A model generated the notes under the pieces. That model saw only the letters and a list, made by a program, of their open reading frames with translations. It was not told the DNA's origin and searched no databases. A stretch of DNA of 64,000 nt from contig JAJLRJ010000008.1 in assembly GCA_024195265.1 (NCBI GenBank), positions 41,484,373-41,548,372 of the forward strand. Direction: 5' to 3'. The DNA is from Dendrophyllia cribrosa (taxonomy: Eukaryota > Cnidaria > Anthozoa > Scleractinia > Dendrophylliidae). This document shows positions 11,056 through 22,247 of the stretch, piece after piece; position 1 is the first letter of the stretch; every line of letters starts with the position of its first letter. A program made the translations under genes and the position numbers.

Positions 11056-14008
11056 ATGTCGATAGGTGTGCCTATAAAGATTCTACATGAAGCTGAAGGA
11101 CACATTGTCACGCTAGAAACAATGACCGGTGAAGTGTACAGAGGAAAGCTCGTCGAGGCCGAAGACAACATGAATTGTCAGATGTCAAACATCACGGTTA
11201 CCGCGAGAGATGGTCGAGTTTCACAGTTGGAGCAAGTGTTTATTCGTGGGAGTAAGATTCGGTTTTTGGTTCTACCGGACATGTTAAAAAATGCACCAAT
11301 GTTCAAGAAAATGACGCAGAAGGGTTCTGGAGGCAGTGGAGCGGCTGGTAGAGGCAAATCAGCTATCTTGAGAGCGCAAGGTACAGTATTATCACTGTCA
11401 CTTGTTATACTTCAGTAATGGCCTTCTATGTTGTGATTTATAGCAAGAGGGCCAGTGCTGGAAAAACAAAAAAGTACAGCTAAAACCAACCAATGTTTGG
11501 TTCTGGTCCTACTCTAGCTACTACCTTTCTGTAATTTGATTACTCATTGAAGCCCTGGCCAAACAGGAACCAAAAGGACTTAAATTTATGTATGATGGCT
11601 TGCGTCAACTTGCGATCACTTTGATCAAGTTCAAATTTGTCCACAAGTAGGCACAAGTTTTTTCACTGTTTGTCAAGCAAATGCAAGTGATCACAAGTTG
11701 TTTTTAGTATTGTTTACTTTAATATGATTGCATGCACAAGGCTACAATGAAATGGCTTTTTTGCAACTTCAGTGTAAGTGTAAAAAGCAAGTCTGAAATC
11801 CACACTCAGGATTGAACCTACGACCTCAGTTAGGCTTAGGCTTACGTAGGCTACACTACCAAAGCAGCAGACCAGCTTCTCGGGTTGTTTAGGCCTAAAT
11901 TTAACTATATAACAAGCCTGCAAATAATTTTTGTCTATAAGCAGGTCATTTGTGAGACCAAGGACACGTTTTGACCTGACAAGAAGCCAGTCTGGTCGGA
12001 CAAAAATTTTCTTTGTCATTAGAAATTAAAAAAGAGACATTAGAGACATTTCCGTTCTGTATTTCAATATAGATGGTGACCCTTCGTCAGAATGTTGGTT
12101 GCAAATTCGAACGGCTTAAAATTAAAGTCAACTGAGTGAAAAATCAATACTAGCACCAGAAAGAGCACCTTTACATTAAATCAGGTATTATTTACCTGTT
12201 GATAACCGACAAATTTAAAAATGTTTGTATTATTGGCGGAAAACATATTGGCACCACACGCCTAGTCACACAAACACCTGTAAATTTTAGGAATTTTGAA
12301 ATCATGATTTCTCAAAGAAATTGTCATATATTGCCTTGAACTTTTTTCTCATTTCTATTAATTATTTTAATCCAAGCTCTTTCTTGCTATGTCAATGAGA
12401 TTGATTTTAAATTTTGTTGCCATTTAAAGAAGGGTCTGTTACATCTTGCGATGATATTAACTAAAATGAAGAAAGTTTGTGTTTTATGGAGAATCAGAAT
12501 GTTTCTGTATCTTCCTCTTCACTTCTGAAGAGTCTCTTCAGATTCCTCAGATGAACTGACTTCATCAGAAGAATCTTCTTTTAGAAGAACACATTTTGTT
12601 GACCTCTGCTTGTAGACTTTCCTGGACTGTTTAAAACTCACAGTAACATTCAGAGACTTGAAAATTGGCCTGATTACATAAATTCTTCGACTTCTTTTGA
12701 AAGCAAGTTTCCCCTGAAAGACTCTTTTCTTTTCGGGATCAATTAAATAGAAATATTGTGTAATTAGATTTAATGCAACACGTTGAAATTTGATAAAATA
12801 ACTCTCCTTCGCGTAGCAAAAGTTTAAAACGAATGGAAGGTATAGTAGTTAATGAATGGGGCTAAACGATCTTTCACGACGCCGCCCCAAAAAGCGTCAA
12901 TTAACAACTTAGGAATACTGGCGCTTGATGTGACGTGTTTACAATTCAACGTGACATTTGAGACGACGCATTGCGCGTGATAAATTAATTTTCGGAACGG
13001 AAGAAAAATGAAAGTGATAACAAAGCATTTTTGCTTTGTATTGCGGTAGTATAATAAAATAAACTTGTTCCATATTTGGCCACAAACTTCAAGAAAAAAT
13101 ATTTTTCATTGAAGCTGAAATGCCCGGTCAGAGTGTCCGACCAGGCTCAGCTTTTACCTGTCAAAACCTCAAATTTGCCGGACAATTGTCCGATGACCGA
13201 CTGTTATTTGCAGGCTTGTATAAAGTGCCAACCCTGACCTTAACATAAAAGCAACCAGCTACTCCGTTATATAAGTCTCATTAAGGTGTGGGAGGTGGTG
13301 CAGGTGGATGGTATCTAATGCTAACCTGCTAATGATTAAGCAGACATTCTTGGAGTGTCGTTTGGTGTTCAGGGCTATCATTAGTATCTGGGACCAGCTA
13401 TTATGGCCGGCAATTATTACAGTGATAATGACCGACAACTCAAAGTTTAGTAAAGGTAACTGTAGCTGGCGACCGCCGTTAATGAGCCCTGGGTGGGAGT
13501 TTGACTGTACAATCCAACCCCCCTTTATGGACACCCCGTTATTACAAACAATTCTCTTGGTCCCTGCTGAATACCCATACATTTTCTCTAAAATCAACCC
13601 ACTTAATACAGACTCCTGTTACTACGGACAACAGACAGTTACTCCCATCCTAATTTAAACAATCTCATACAAAGTTAACCTCCTTAATACAGTCAATTTG
13701 GCTAATTCTTAGCAATAAAAATGTTCTCAAATCTGCCAAGTCAGTCAGCTGCACATACACTCAGTTTGGTTGAGAGAACATGATAATTCACTGTATTTTT
13801 AAATTTTATAATTACATAATCCAACCCGCTTAATACAGACACGCAGTTAATTCAGACAGTTTCTGTGGTCCCTTCAGTCACATCCGTATTAACAGGGTTC
13901 GACTGTACATCAAAAAATTTTTGCTTTTTGTCTGCAGCTGCTGCAAGAGGAAGAGGAGGACCACCTCGCGGCGGCAGAGGAGGCAATGTCTTCCAAAGAA
14001 GAAGATAG
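11056..14008 (+). CDS. SNRPD3: Small nuclear ribonucleoprotein Sm D3
   Basis: Exon 1 (11056-11380) begins [20 protein letters not shown] and carries the complete Sm fold. Sm1 is present ([27 protein letters not shown]) and Sm2 is present ([18 protein letters not shown]). Exon 2 (13938-14008) supplies the RG-rich tail ([17 protein letters not shown] then VFQRRR). The join GCGCAAG|gtacag ... tctgcag|CTGCTG keeps frame (codon G|CT) and gives 131 aa; human SmD3 is 126 aa. SmD3 is a core subunit of the heptameric Sm ring on U1, U2, U4 and U5 snRNAs, and its C-terminal RG repeats are arginine-methylation sites recognised by SMN in the known family. The 2.56-kb intron has been invaded by several transposons, one ending 32 bases before exon 2. 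A poly(A) signal candidate follows at 14220. Confidence 0.96.
11750..13290 (-). repeat. Second copy of the B-box repeat, split by an insertion
   Basis: Minus-strand copy of the repeat at 366-630. Its two halves are 11750-11911 and 13220-13290, interrupted by the element at 11912-13219. The B-box-like GGTTCAATCC (minus strand, near 11811-11820) is closer to the pol III consensus than in the first copy. Confidence 0.6.
11912..13219. mobile_element. 1.3-kb TIR element with 3-bp ATA target duplication
   Basis: Ends ACAAGCCTGCAAATAA and TTATTTGCAGGCTTGT are exact complements. Similarity extends about 100 bases inward (CGTTTTGACCTGAC and GTCTGGTCGGACA on the left, equivalents on the right). ATA flanks both sides (11909-11911 and 13220-13222), and the uninterrupted repeat copy at 366-630 confirms the 3-bp duplication. 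No transposase reading frame seen; probably non-autonomous. Confidence 0.75.
13510..13905. mobile_element. Tigger-like MITE next to the SmD3 splice acceptor
   Basis: Flanked by TA at 13508-13509 and 13906-13907. The right end is the strongest (CAGGGTTCGACTG before TA); the left end is diverged (CAATCCAACCC). Internal repeats of the form CTTAATACAGAC are typical of this family in the window. It ends 32 bases upstream of SmD3 exon 2, leaving the T-rich tract and acceptor intact. Confidence 0.6.
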
Positions 14009-14219
14009 TTTCTGCTGTAAAATAGTTTGAAGAGATCATCCAATTCTTGGTTTGCACATGTCGTAAAAATTCAAAAATTTAAACTATACATCTTTAAAAG
14101 CTGTTTCTTAAATAGTATGTAGATACCAGTGTTACAATCCTTCACAAAAAACTTTAGGTTTTAACAATGTTATGCTTTTTGTCATGCGATTTGTCACACT
14201 ATTTTAAATAAGCTGTGAA

Positions 14220-14225
14220 AATAAA
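14220..14225 (+). terminator. Candidate poly(A) signal of SmD3
   Basis: AATAAA lies 212 bases after the SmD3 stop codon. No experimental end is available, and other A/T-rich signals occur nearby. Confidence 0.5.
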
Positions 14226-14370
14226 CAAAATTGAACCAGTTAAAAGTATTTTTTTGCATTATAAGCTGATTATAAGATGCTTATAAGCCAATTTATGGAA
14301 CCTAAAGTGAATCCAATATTTTTTGATGAGATTAATTTTTGATGTAATTAAGACTTTGGAAGTTTTTGCT

Positions 14371-14407
14371 GCCATGTTGGTGTCCCTAAGTGGGACACCA
14401 AGATGGC
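14371..14407. repeat. Short perfect hairpin
   Basis: GCCATGTTGGTGTCCC and its near-complement face each other around a 5-base loop. A second hairpin, TTCGAAAATGTTAATGGAAT with its complement, lies at 14526-14567. Together they look like fragments of a foldback repeat. Confidence 0.55.
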
Positions 14408-14567
14408 CGCTCCATACATTTTAACTAAAAATGTCTTGTACTAGTTTACCAACAACTTTTTAACAAAATTCCCTTGTGCTTCAAAATTTGGCCCAGATGT
14501 GTAGTTTTAAACTCTCTACAATAATTCGAAAATGTTAATGGAATTATTCCATAAACATTTTCGAATT

Positions 14568-15944
14568 GAAATCTGTTTTTTAATGCTTCTGAATTTTGAT
14601 ACGACTTAAGTGCAAACCAAGAATAGCTGCATCACTGTATATAGTACTTGTTTAAAGCAAGTGGCAATGAAAAGACAATGCCTTAACTTCATCACCATCA
14701 TCTCGCTTTTGAAGCTTTGGGATCTAAAGCCACTGTTTTTTATTAGCAATAAGTCAGCAACTTGTGTGGTATGTGGTCCTACAATAACTTGTTTTCTATT
14801 GTCAAGATAGCTGAATAGTTAAAATTTGTTTTTATTGAACTACTTGAGATGCTCATTGTCTTGTTTATAAATAATATTGTCCAAAACTGTTGTTTCCACA
14901 TTTCTTTGTTTTTCTTCCAACTTCATTTTGTACTCTCTTTTGTTGTAATGTTACAGATTAATTTAGATACATTTTACAATTGACAATATAACAGTTAATT
15001 CCTGTATTCTGTGTATTGTTATTATGGTAAATTTATAACATTGTATATGTTTGGAATCACGTGCAAAATTTGCGCAACCAAAAGATCTTGGAAAGATCTG
15101 CAAATTGAAGGCATTAATTGTTCCCCCTTCCTATATGAGACTTGATTTACCACACTTTCAACTTTTAGAACTTTTTTCCTTTAAACTTTTAAGGTCAAGT
15201 TAATATCTGACAACAACCTATGTGCTGAGAGCTGCAAATTAAGCTATTGTTCGGGTTATACCCAATATATCCTAGGAAAAGAAAAATTGAAAAGCTTTTC
15301 TTTTTTTGTTTTGGGAGACTTTCCAATCTAATATGTGACAATCACATCCTGTGATTATTAACATGCCCCAGATGATAGCTTTTAAAAATAATATATTACA
15401 TGTGGTCCTTCAGTTCATAGTTCAAATTTTAGAAAAAATAGGCCATTTCCACTCCAGTGAAATGGTTAAAACTACTAGAGTTTGACACAAGTGGTCTTAC
15501 TACATTCTGGCCAGACCAATCAATGAAATCAATAACAATGCCAATTCAGGGCCTGCGGAGCAGAATCTAAAGTGAAGGGGCTAAAGCGATCGCATAAGCG
15601 TCATAATTTTGAACGCAAGTCTAAAATGGGTGGGAAATGCATCAAATTTGTAGTAATCGAATGGCAAATGACACAAATGATGCATTTAATAGGTGACTCA
15701 TCCGTAACACTACGATTTGATAACCCAACATGTCTCGCAAGCTCAACTTAACATATCGATCATGGATTTCCATTTGGATCAATTCTTATTAAGGTGGGGG
15801 TACACATGAATTTGAATGACATTTTAAGAGGTTTAAAATGGGGATAGAAGAAAGAAAATGATTTTTGGAACACCAACAGACAGTTGATACCCACGCAAGA
15901 GCACCCAGGTTGCCAGCGGGCTAACTTGGTGTCTGTCTATTAAT
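14568..15944. other. No gene recognised
   Basis: AT-rich intergenic DNA. Open frames are short and unlike any family I know. Confidence 0.5.
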
Positions 15945-15946
15945 TA

Positions 15947-16166
15947 GAGTGATTTTTCTCAGACCGTGAAACAGTTTCTAGTAGTTAGTGTATAATGGTC
16001 AAATAGACAAAAGAAAACAATGGAAATAGAGTGATTTTCCTCAGACCATGAAACACTTTCTAGTAGTTAGTCCATAATAGTCAAATAAACACAAAAAACA
16101 ATGGAAATAAGATTTACTAAACTCTTTTAGTGTGCTAACTATTTCATGGTCTGAGGAAAATCACTC
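15947..16166. mobile_element. Harbinger/Tourist-like MITE with duplicated left end
   Basis: The left end (GAGTGATTTTTCTCAGACC) occurs twice, 82 bases apart (15947 and 16029). The right end at 16145-16166 is the complement (CATGGTCTGAGGAAAATCAC then TC). TTA flanks both sides, the 3-bp TWA target typical of PIF/Harbinger. The two left-end copies differ at a few bases, so the duplication is not very recent. Confidence 0.65.
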
Positions 16167-16167
16167 T

Positions 16168-16908
16168 TAACTACAAATTCTAATTTTAAAACTTCACTAA
16201 ATCTTCAATATTTCTTATTTCTCTTAATTTTACAAATCCTTTGAGAAAAACTATTTCCTCCCAAACATGCCCAAAAATTTAAAAAACAGCCCATAGAAAC
16301 AGGGCGAAGGTTTAGCCTAGCATTCAATGAAATAAAGGAAATTTTACTTGTGACTATTAAATATCAATCAACAAACAATTATCAATTGATTCTCGAACAT
16401 CAACTTTCATCGATTTATCAGGCTGGGACAACATGTATTAAAAAAGGTTGCAGGTTGAGTTTTCACAGCAGATTAAAAATCTTATTCCCATTCAGCTACC
16501 ATATTGAACTTAAGCCTGTATGACTTGTATTCCAATGATTTGTCTAGTCTGATTACCACATTACATGGACTGAGATAATCTACAAGCAGGCACTTTATTT
16601 TTTATTTGTTTTTTTTTTGGCATGAGAAACAAATGAATAGCCCAATTTCGATATATTAAAATTCAACTTGAAACAAAAGACATCACTACGAGGCTTATAT
16701 AATTAATTTGCATAATTGTAAATCAGCTTGTGCTCTCATATCTGAGGAAAAAGGAACGACTGCTTCATGCGTTTATTTTACATTTCGTATTTTGCACTGA
16801 AACTTGCTGTATGTCCATGAGGATTTTGCAAGTAATCATGTAGATGTCTAATGGAGTGATTTCCCAGATGCAGTGAAACAATAAATATTCAACACCTTGA
16901 AAATGCCC

Positions 16909-16952
<44 letters not shown>

Positions 16953-17378
16953 AAATCCACCCCTAATTTGTTGTCTACACGGGTGATGTCAGTCATTCCG
17001 TTTATAGGGGAGAGGAAGGGGAGAATGATCAGGGTTCCTTAATTATGACATTTGACGAAAACGTTGATTATGTCAGCTATATTTATTGTTTCAATCAATT
17101 CTTTTAAATAATCGTTCGGCAGAAGCATTCTTCGACCCTCGATCTCAACTCCTCTTGGGATAAAGTTCCAATTCCAGTCCAAAATTCCAATAGGACTGTG
17201 CACTAGTGTTCTTACATGTGACCTTAGTGCGTGCGAGATTGCGTTTTGGCGCCCGTTTTGGCTGTTTCTTCTCCAAAGGTAAGATGTTGACGATAACTCA
17301 TAAACATGGTAGGTTCACACTAGACATTTGGGAAAAGCATAGCTTACGCGCCAAAAACACATGAAAGTTGAGCCTACA
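16168..17378. other. No gene recognised; C and A homopolymers
   Basis: Holds a C-run of about 30 followed by an A-run (16909-16951). No gene seen. Confidence 0.5.
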
Positions 17379-17382
17379 TTAA

Positions 17383-18009
17383 CCCTTTGACGTGCAAGCG
17401 CGCTTTTAGGCGCTGTTTAGGGTCATACATATTGTACCATTTGTGACGTCATCAGTTTTAGCGTCCGAAGATATTTTTGACACTTATCGGCAAGGGAAGG
17501 AGTAAATCTTGCTAAACATACCCAGATGAGACCGATTGAATGAATTGAACTGGAGTTTCACGCAAACAACCTCTGAACTTTATGTTACAAAATCAAAGGA
17601 AAATTTGCCCTTCCCCACCGACGGCCACTTGACGATCAAAATTTGCACATTCCGCGACGTTTGGGTGAAAACTTTGCATTGTCAAGAAAGACTATTAAAA
17701 GGTCAACAAAACTGATCAAAAAAAAAAAACAGACACAAAGGAAACTAAAAGAACGGGCTTGAGAATAAAAAAGAAAAAGTCAAGGCAAGTCGTGTTTTTC
17801 CTCGTTCAAAAAACTGATCGAAATTTCGATCAGTGCGCATGCCCGAACTCAAATTCTCAAATACTTCTACAAATGGCAGGAGGGTTTAGTTTGCCGAGCT
17901 GCAAACGATGTTATTGACTGTTCGGCCTCAATTTGGCTACATAATGGCCATAAAATGGCATTTGTAGCCTGAAAAAGCGTTTTTTGGTGGAAATTTGCAT
18001 GTCAAAGGG
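17383..18009. mobile_element. TTAA-target MITE (piggyBac- or Kolobok-like)
   Basis: TTAA at 17379-17382 and 18010-18013 borders inverted ends CCCTTTGACGTGCAAG and its equivalent GCATGTCAAAGGG. TTAA targets with CCC ends are characteristic of piggyBac; Kolobok also uses TTAA. It is 627 bp and has no transposase. Confidence 0.75.
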
Positions 18010-18013
18010 TTAA

Positions 18014-18790
18014 CACAATAGGTTTGATGAGCGAAAACAATGTCTCTGCACGTCCGTTTACATTTGGTATATTTCTTAGCAGTTCCCTGCAAAACAACTA
18101 CGTGAAATGAACAAATTATAGGTTTTGTGGAGAAAGTGAACACACAACGGAGGTTTATTTTCGTTTCTCTTTTTGAACTTGACAGCCGTCACAATGAATT
18201 CATTTCCTGGACATTTCAGTCACATCAGACAAATCCAACAAATAGGAACCATTGCAAAGTAATTTCAAAGAGCGCAAATTTTTTTCAATGACGTTTTCTA
18301 GGCCATTGTCTTTGTAGTTGCTAAAGCTCCCTAGTAAGTCCCCATTTAGTAGACTTAAGATAACATCTATGCCTGGCATATCTAATCAAACACTCGGTAA
18401 TCGAACACAATTGAACTTAATTGAAATTAATCAAACATTTGAGTTCGATTGCCCAACACAATGGAACAAAATCAAACTCACAAAAAAATTTGCCCAATCG
18501 AGTGCAATTGGACATTCAATTTTCAAACAGTTGATGGGACATGAATTAAAAATAACCTTTCTTGACTGATTTCGCAAGAGAAAATCGCCTTGCCAACCCA
18601 CACGTGACTCTCCAATGCCTTCTCGTGTCCAGTCTGGTTATCTGGTTGTCTGGTTGTACTCCCTCAGTCTCAATTCACATCCATTATATAAATGCACATA
18701 GCCAACCTGACACGCACGCTGTCTGCTTAAGTAAAAATTGAAAGTATCCTTTCTCAATACCTGACGATTAAGATCGATGAGATTGGTAAA
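18014..18790. other. No gene recognised
   Basis: AT-rich DNA with a string of near-repeats of AATTGAAC-type words at 18380-18500. Nothing coding supported. Confidence 0.45.
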
Positions 18791-18901
18791 AATCAATATA
18801 ATCGATAGCAATAACGAGGATTTGAATTGTGATTATCGATTTTCATCATTTAATTGAGGCAGTAAATAATAATAAATTAATTATAATCGATTATATTGAT
18901 T
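18791..18901. mobile_element. Small AT-rich inverted-repeat element
   Basis: Exact 16-base inverted ends AATCAATATAATCGAT (18791-18806) and ATCGATTATATTGATT (18886-18901). No clear target duplication. Confidence 0.5.
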
Positions 18902-20225
18902 GCCATCCAATGGGCATGCCGTATTACAAAATACAGAGACAAAAATAAATAAAATTTCAGATTATAATGACTTACACGAATAGATATGACTACATATAGG
19001 AATTACTTATTCAGTATTTGTTGGGCATGTTTGAAGTTTGTCTTAAGCTTTCTTTTGAACTTTCTGAACACCAAAAAGAAGATACTAATTCAAGTGACTT
19101 TTCAAAGAATAATTCAACCAATCAGTGTTTAGCGACACAAGCTTGGCAATTGATTCAACTCTATTGAACCACAACTGGGGGCCCTTTTTCAATATATCAA
19201 CAACAATGGCTTAGCAGTCTCTGAACATTCCATAAAATGATTCAACAAAAAAGAAAAAAATCAACGTAACAACGGATAAAAAGAACAAGGTATTATTGTA
19301 TTTCATTTCGTTGTTGATATATCAAGAAGCTACCCAACTGGGCATTCAATTTACTAAATAGAATTGTCATGGTTCTTTTTCTTTGCATGTAAACACAAAC
19401 ACCCATAACTACCCATCTAAAGAAAAAAAATGTTTTACTAGTGCATTTCTTATTTTATCATCCATGTCGTCTGCAAACTTTTACCATGATATAATAAGCC
19501 CTTTTACGTAGTATCAATATTCCTAATAGTCAGTGTCATGTGTAACATATTTATCTGTATATTCAGGTCACTTAGTTGATCCCAAGTGTAATCAGACTCC
19601 CTGTGTCTTCACGTCTGCCTAGATCCTCGCCAGTGAACCATTTTTTCTCATCAATTAAAGAGGTTGAAAATTAAGGTAAACTCCAGATTTCATATCTTAA
19701 CTTCACAAACATCAATTTATATACTAATTTCCAGACTAAAATGTCTCAAAAACCCACTCTACACTACACTCCTTTACCCTACTTTAAACTTTGGGTCTGC
19801 AAATAGCTTTTATAGTACTTCAGCTTCCCCAAAAAACTGCATGAGACTATTCTACATTTGCTTGATGAAAGTAATTTCACTGACATTTCAAACCCATTTT
19901 AATACTGAAAACTTAATTATGGGAAGGTGAGGTGTGGAGGGGTAATAGAGAGGGGGTATATTACAGAGCGGAGTTTAATGGGGTTCTTACGGAATTGCAA
20001 TGCACGTTGGTTGGGAGAGACAGCAAATATTTCTTGGTGTTGTTAAACCATTGTTGGTTAGCAATTGTATGTATTGTCTGTTGTCTTTTAAAACTTTTGT
20101 TTTATGTCCATCCACAACACTTAGATACTGCCCAGAAAGTGGAATAAATCCTTTCAATGTATTGGGAAACAATACAACCGTTGTCTTTAATTTTAGATCA
20201 CAGCGACCTTCTACACTGCATTGAG
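18902..20225. other. No gene recognised
   Basis: AT-rich. An inverted pair ATATATCAACAAC / GTTGTTGATATAT lies at about 19192 and 19311. No gene seen. Confidence 0.45.
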
Positions 20226-20580
20226 TTGTGTTTCATATAGGAGTAAAGGTACAAAAAGTGAGACCCTATCTGTTTATCTCTCTCCTTATTTAAAATAACA
20301 TTTATTGATGATTTATAAGAAAAATACAAAAGGAAACAATTGTTTTATGTCACTCTGTTAGTCCTACTATAGTTACGCTAAACTGTATCATTAATACAGA
20401 CTACTCATAAAACGCATTAGGTGAGTATCGTGTTGTTAGGAACACTGATAAACTTTAATGTTCTAGTTCTTTTGTAAAAATCCATATAGGTCGTCCACTC
20501 TTTTTTTATTTATTATTCACCCATTTGCAGTAGTTCACTTCAATTGTACAACCTAAATGATGTAACATTTTTTCCCTTCA
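20226..20580 (+). repeat. 5' flank/intron of zinc-finger gene A, shared with gene B
   Basis: This region is strongly similar to 56570-57238 upstream of gene B, for example TACGCTAAACTGTATCATTA and CAGACTACTCATAAAACGCA. A weaker match lies at 63300-63420 upstream of gene C. In each case it leads into a splice acceptor (CCCTTCAG at 20580), so it is the intron end of a duplicated zinc-finger gene. Confidence 0.7.
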
Positions 20581-21407
20581 GGTATGCAATAGTCATTGAC
20601 ATTACGTGTATTTGAAGAAGAACAACTTTACATTGCTTCGATTCTTGTGACATGTTCCTGACACAAAAACGGAGAAGCAACCTACAACAGAAAACGGACA
20701 CTGTGACAAAGCGTTCCGAGTGCAATATCTCATCACGTTCTGAAGAAAAACACGCAAGAGAGATAAGACAAACCAACCATGCATCATTGTGCGAGAGAGG
20801 TGAACCTACGCACCTAGAAGTGAAATCTCACAAGTGCAAGTATTGTGATCAGTGCTACAGACACAAAGGAAATTGTAAGGCACACGAACGTACACACGCA
20901 GGACAGAAACCTCATAAGTGTAAGCATTGTGATAAGTGCTTTACCCGGAAAAGTGATTGTAAGATGCATGAACTTACACACACAGGACAGAAGCCTTATA
21001 AGTGTAAGTATTGTGATAAGTGCTTTAGCCAGAAAGGAAGTTGTCAAGTGCATGAACGTACACACACAGGACAGAAACCTTATAAGTGTAAGCATTGTGA
21101 TAAGTGCTTTACCCGGAAAGGTGATTGTAAGATGAATGAACTTACACACACAGGACAGAAACCTAATAAGTGTAAGTATTGTAATAAGTGCTTTACCCGG
21201 AAACATGATTGTAAGAGGCATGAACTACACACACCGGACAGAGAAATGTAAGTGAACACACAGAACAGAAACCTCATAAGTGTAAGTACTGTGATAAGTG
21301 CTTTAGCCAGAAAGGAAGCTGTAAGTTGCATATAAATGTACGCACACAGGCCGCAACTGTTATAAGTGCAAGCATTGTGATAAGTGCTTCAGCTCCTTGA
21401 AAGATTG

Positions 21408-22247
21408 GACATTTTACTCGTAAAATAGAGTTAGCTAATTAGAGCGTACTTCAGCCATTGTTTCATTATGATTTACCTTGCCCTGGGTGGCAAATATGTT
21501 GCTATCGCACATAAAGAGCATTGCGTGACTCAGCTCTGGTTCAAGAGCTCCTTGTTTATCTTAGATTACATCAATAACTGACCTTCAGTTGTTTTTACAA
21601 ACTTCGGTGATAACAAGTTTTCATTGTTAGTAGCTGTAATCAATACTATGTTATACTTATATCCATCAATGCTAGCTGTGTGCTCCTTTGTTTTGTTCAC
21701 TTTGCGTGCACGCGTTGTATTTTTCAATAGTAGTTTACTATGCATTAGTTTCTGATTTTTCCCTGCCACACCCGCCCTCAATTCAATAAAGCTGGACTAC
21801 TGGCTTGGGTGCACACCTGCTACTTTTACCTCCGCGTAGCAGGCCGGGCGGGGCCCCACCCCACCTTAGTTTATTCACTCCTGGGTGGGGATGCGCTCCA
21901 CTCGTTGCCTCGTCCGTTACCGTGCAGGGTGTGTCGCTGCCACCCTCACTGCACTCCTCATTGCTAGGGTGTGTTGCTGCCACCCTCATTCCATTATGTA
22001 TATTACTAGGGTGTGTCGCTGCCACCCTCATTGCATTACGTATATTACTAGGGTGTTTCGCTGCCACCCTTATTGCTCTACTCAGTTTTGAGTGTGTCGC
22101 TGCCACCCTTATTGCATGCACTTTATGGGGTGTGTTGCTGCCACCCTTGTTTTACCCCAGGGTGCACCCAACAACCTTTAGTCCCATTTACTGCCAAAGA
22201 CTGTGTATTTTATCTTGGACTACATAGTTTAGCGATTAAGTTGTTAA
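21408..22247. mobile_element. Insertion of about 840 bp in a zinc-finger repeat
   Basis: The finger sequence reading ...TTGAAAGATTG stops at 21407 and resumes as TGTAAGGTACATGAACG at 22248, so the interruption is exact to within 2-3 bases. The inserted DNA has no clear terminal inverted repeats, no reading frame of note, and carries its own minisatellite. Its class is unknown. Confidence 0.65.
21923..22148 (+). repeat. Minisatellite GTGTCGCTGCCACCCTCATT
   Basis: Six imperfect units of about 38-45 bp, each containing GTGTYGCTGCCACCCTYRTT, lie inside the insertion in gene A. Confidence 0.75.

Larger units (their letters stand above)
11381..13937 (+). other. SmD3 intron with nested transposons
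   Basis: GT-AG intron of 2,557 bp between the Sm fold exon and the RG-tail exon. It contains the B-box repeat (split), a 1.3-kb TIR element and a Tigger-like MITE next to the acceptor. Confidence 0.9.

Noticed and set aside
13308..13658. Plus-strand 116-residue frame in the SmD3 intron
   Set aside because: It spans the edge of a MITE and intronic DNA, and has no resemblance to known proteins.
20814..21221. Long minus-strand frame (135 residues) opposite zinc-finger gene A
   Set aside because: It is the antisense shadow of the finger repeats, which lack stops in that frame because of the 84-bp periodicity.
21783..22227. Opposite frames of 112 and 140 residues over the minisatellite
   Set aside because: Produced by the GCTGCCACCCT tandem repeat, which is open on both strands.
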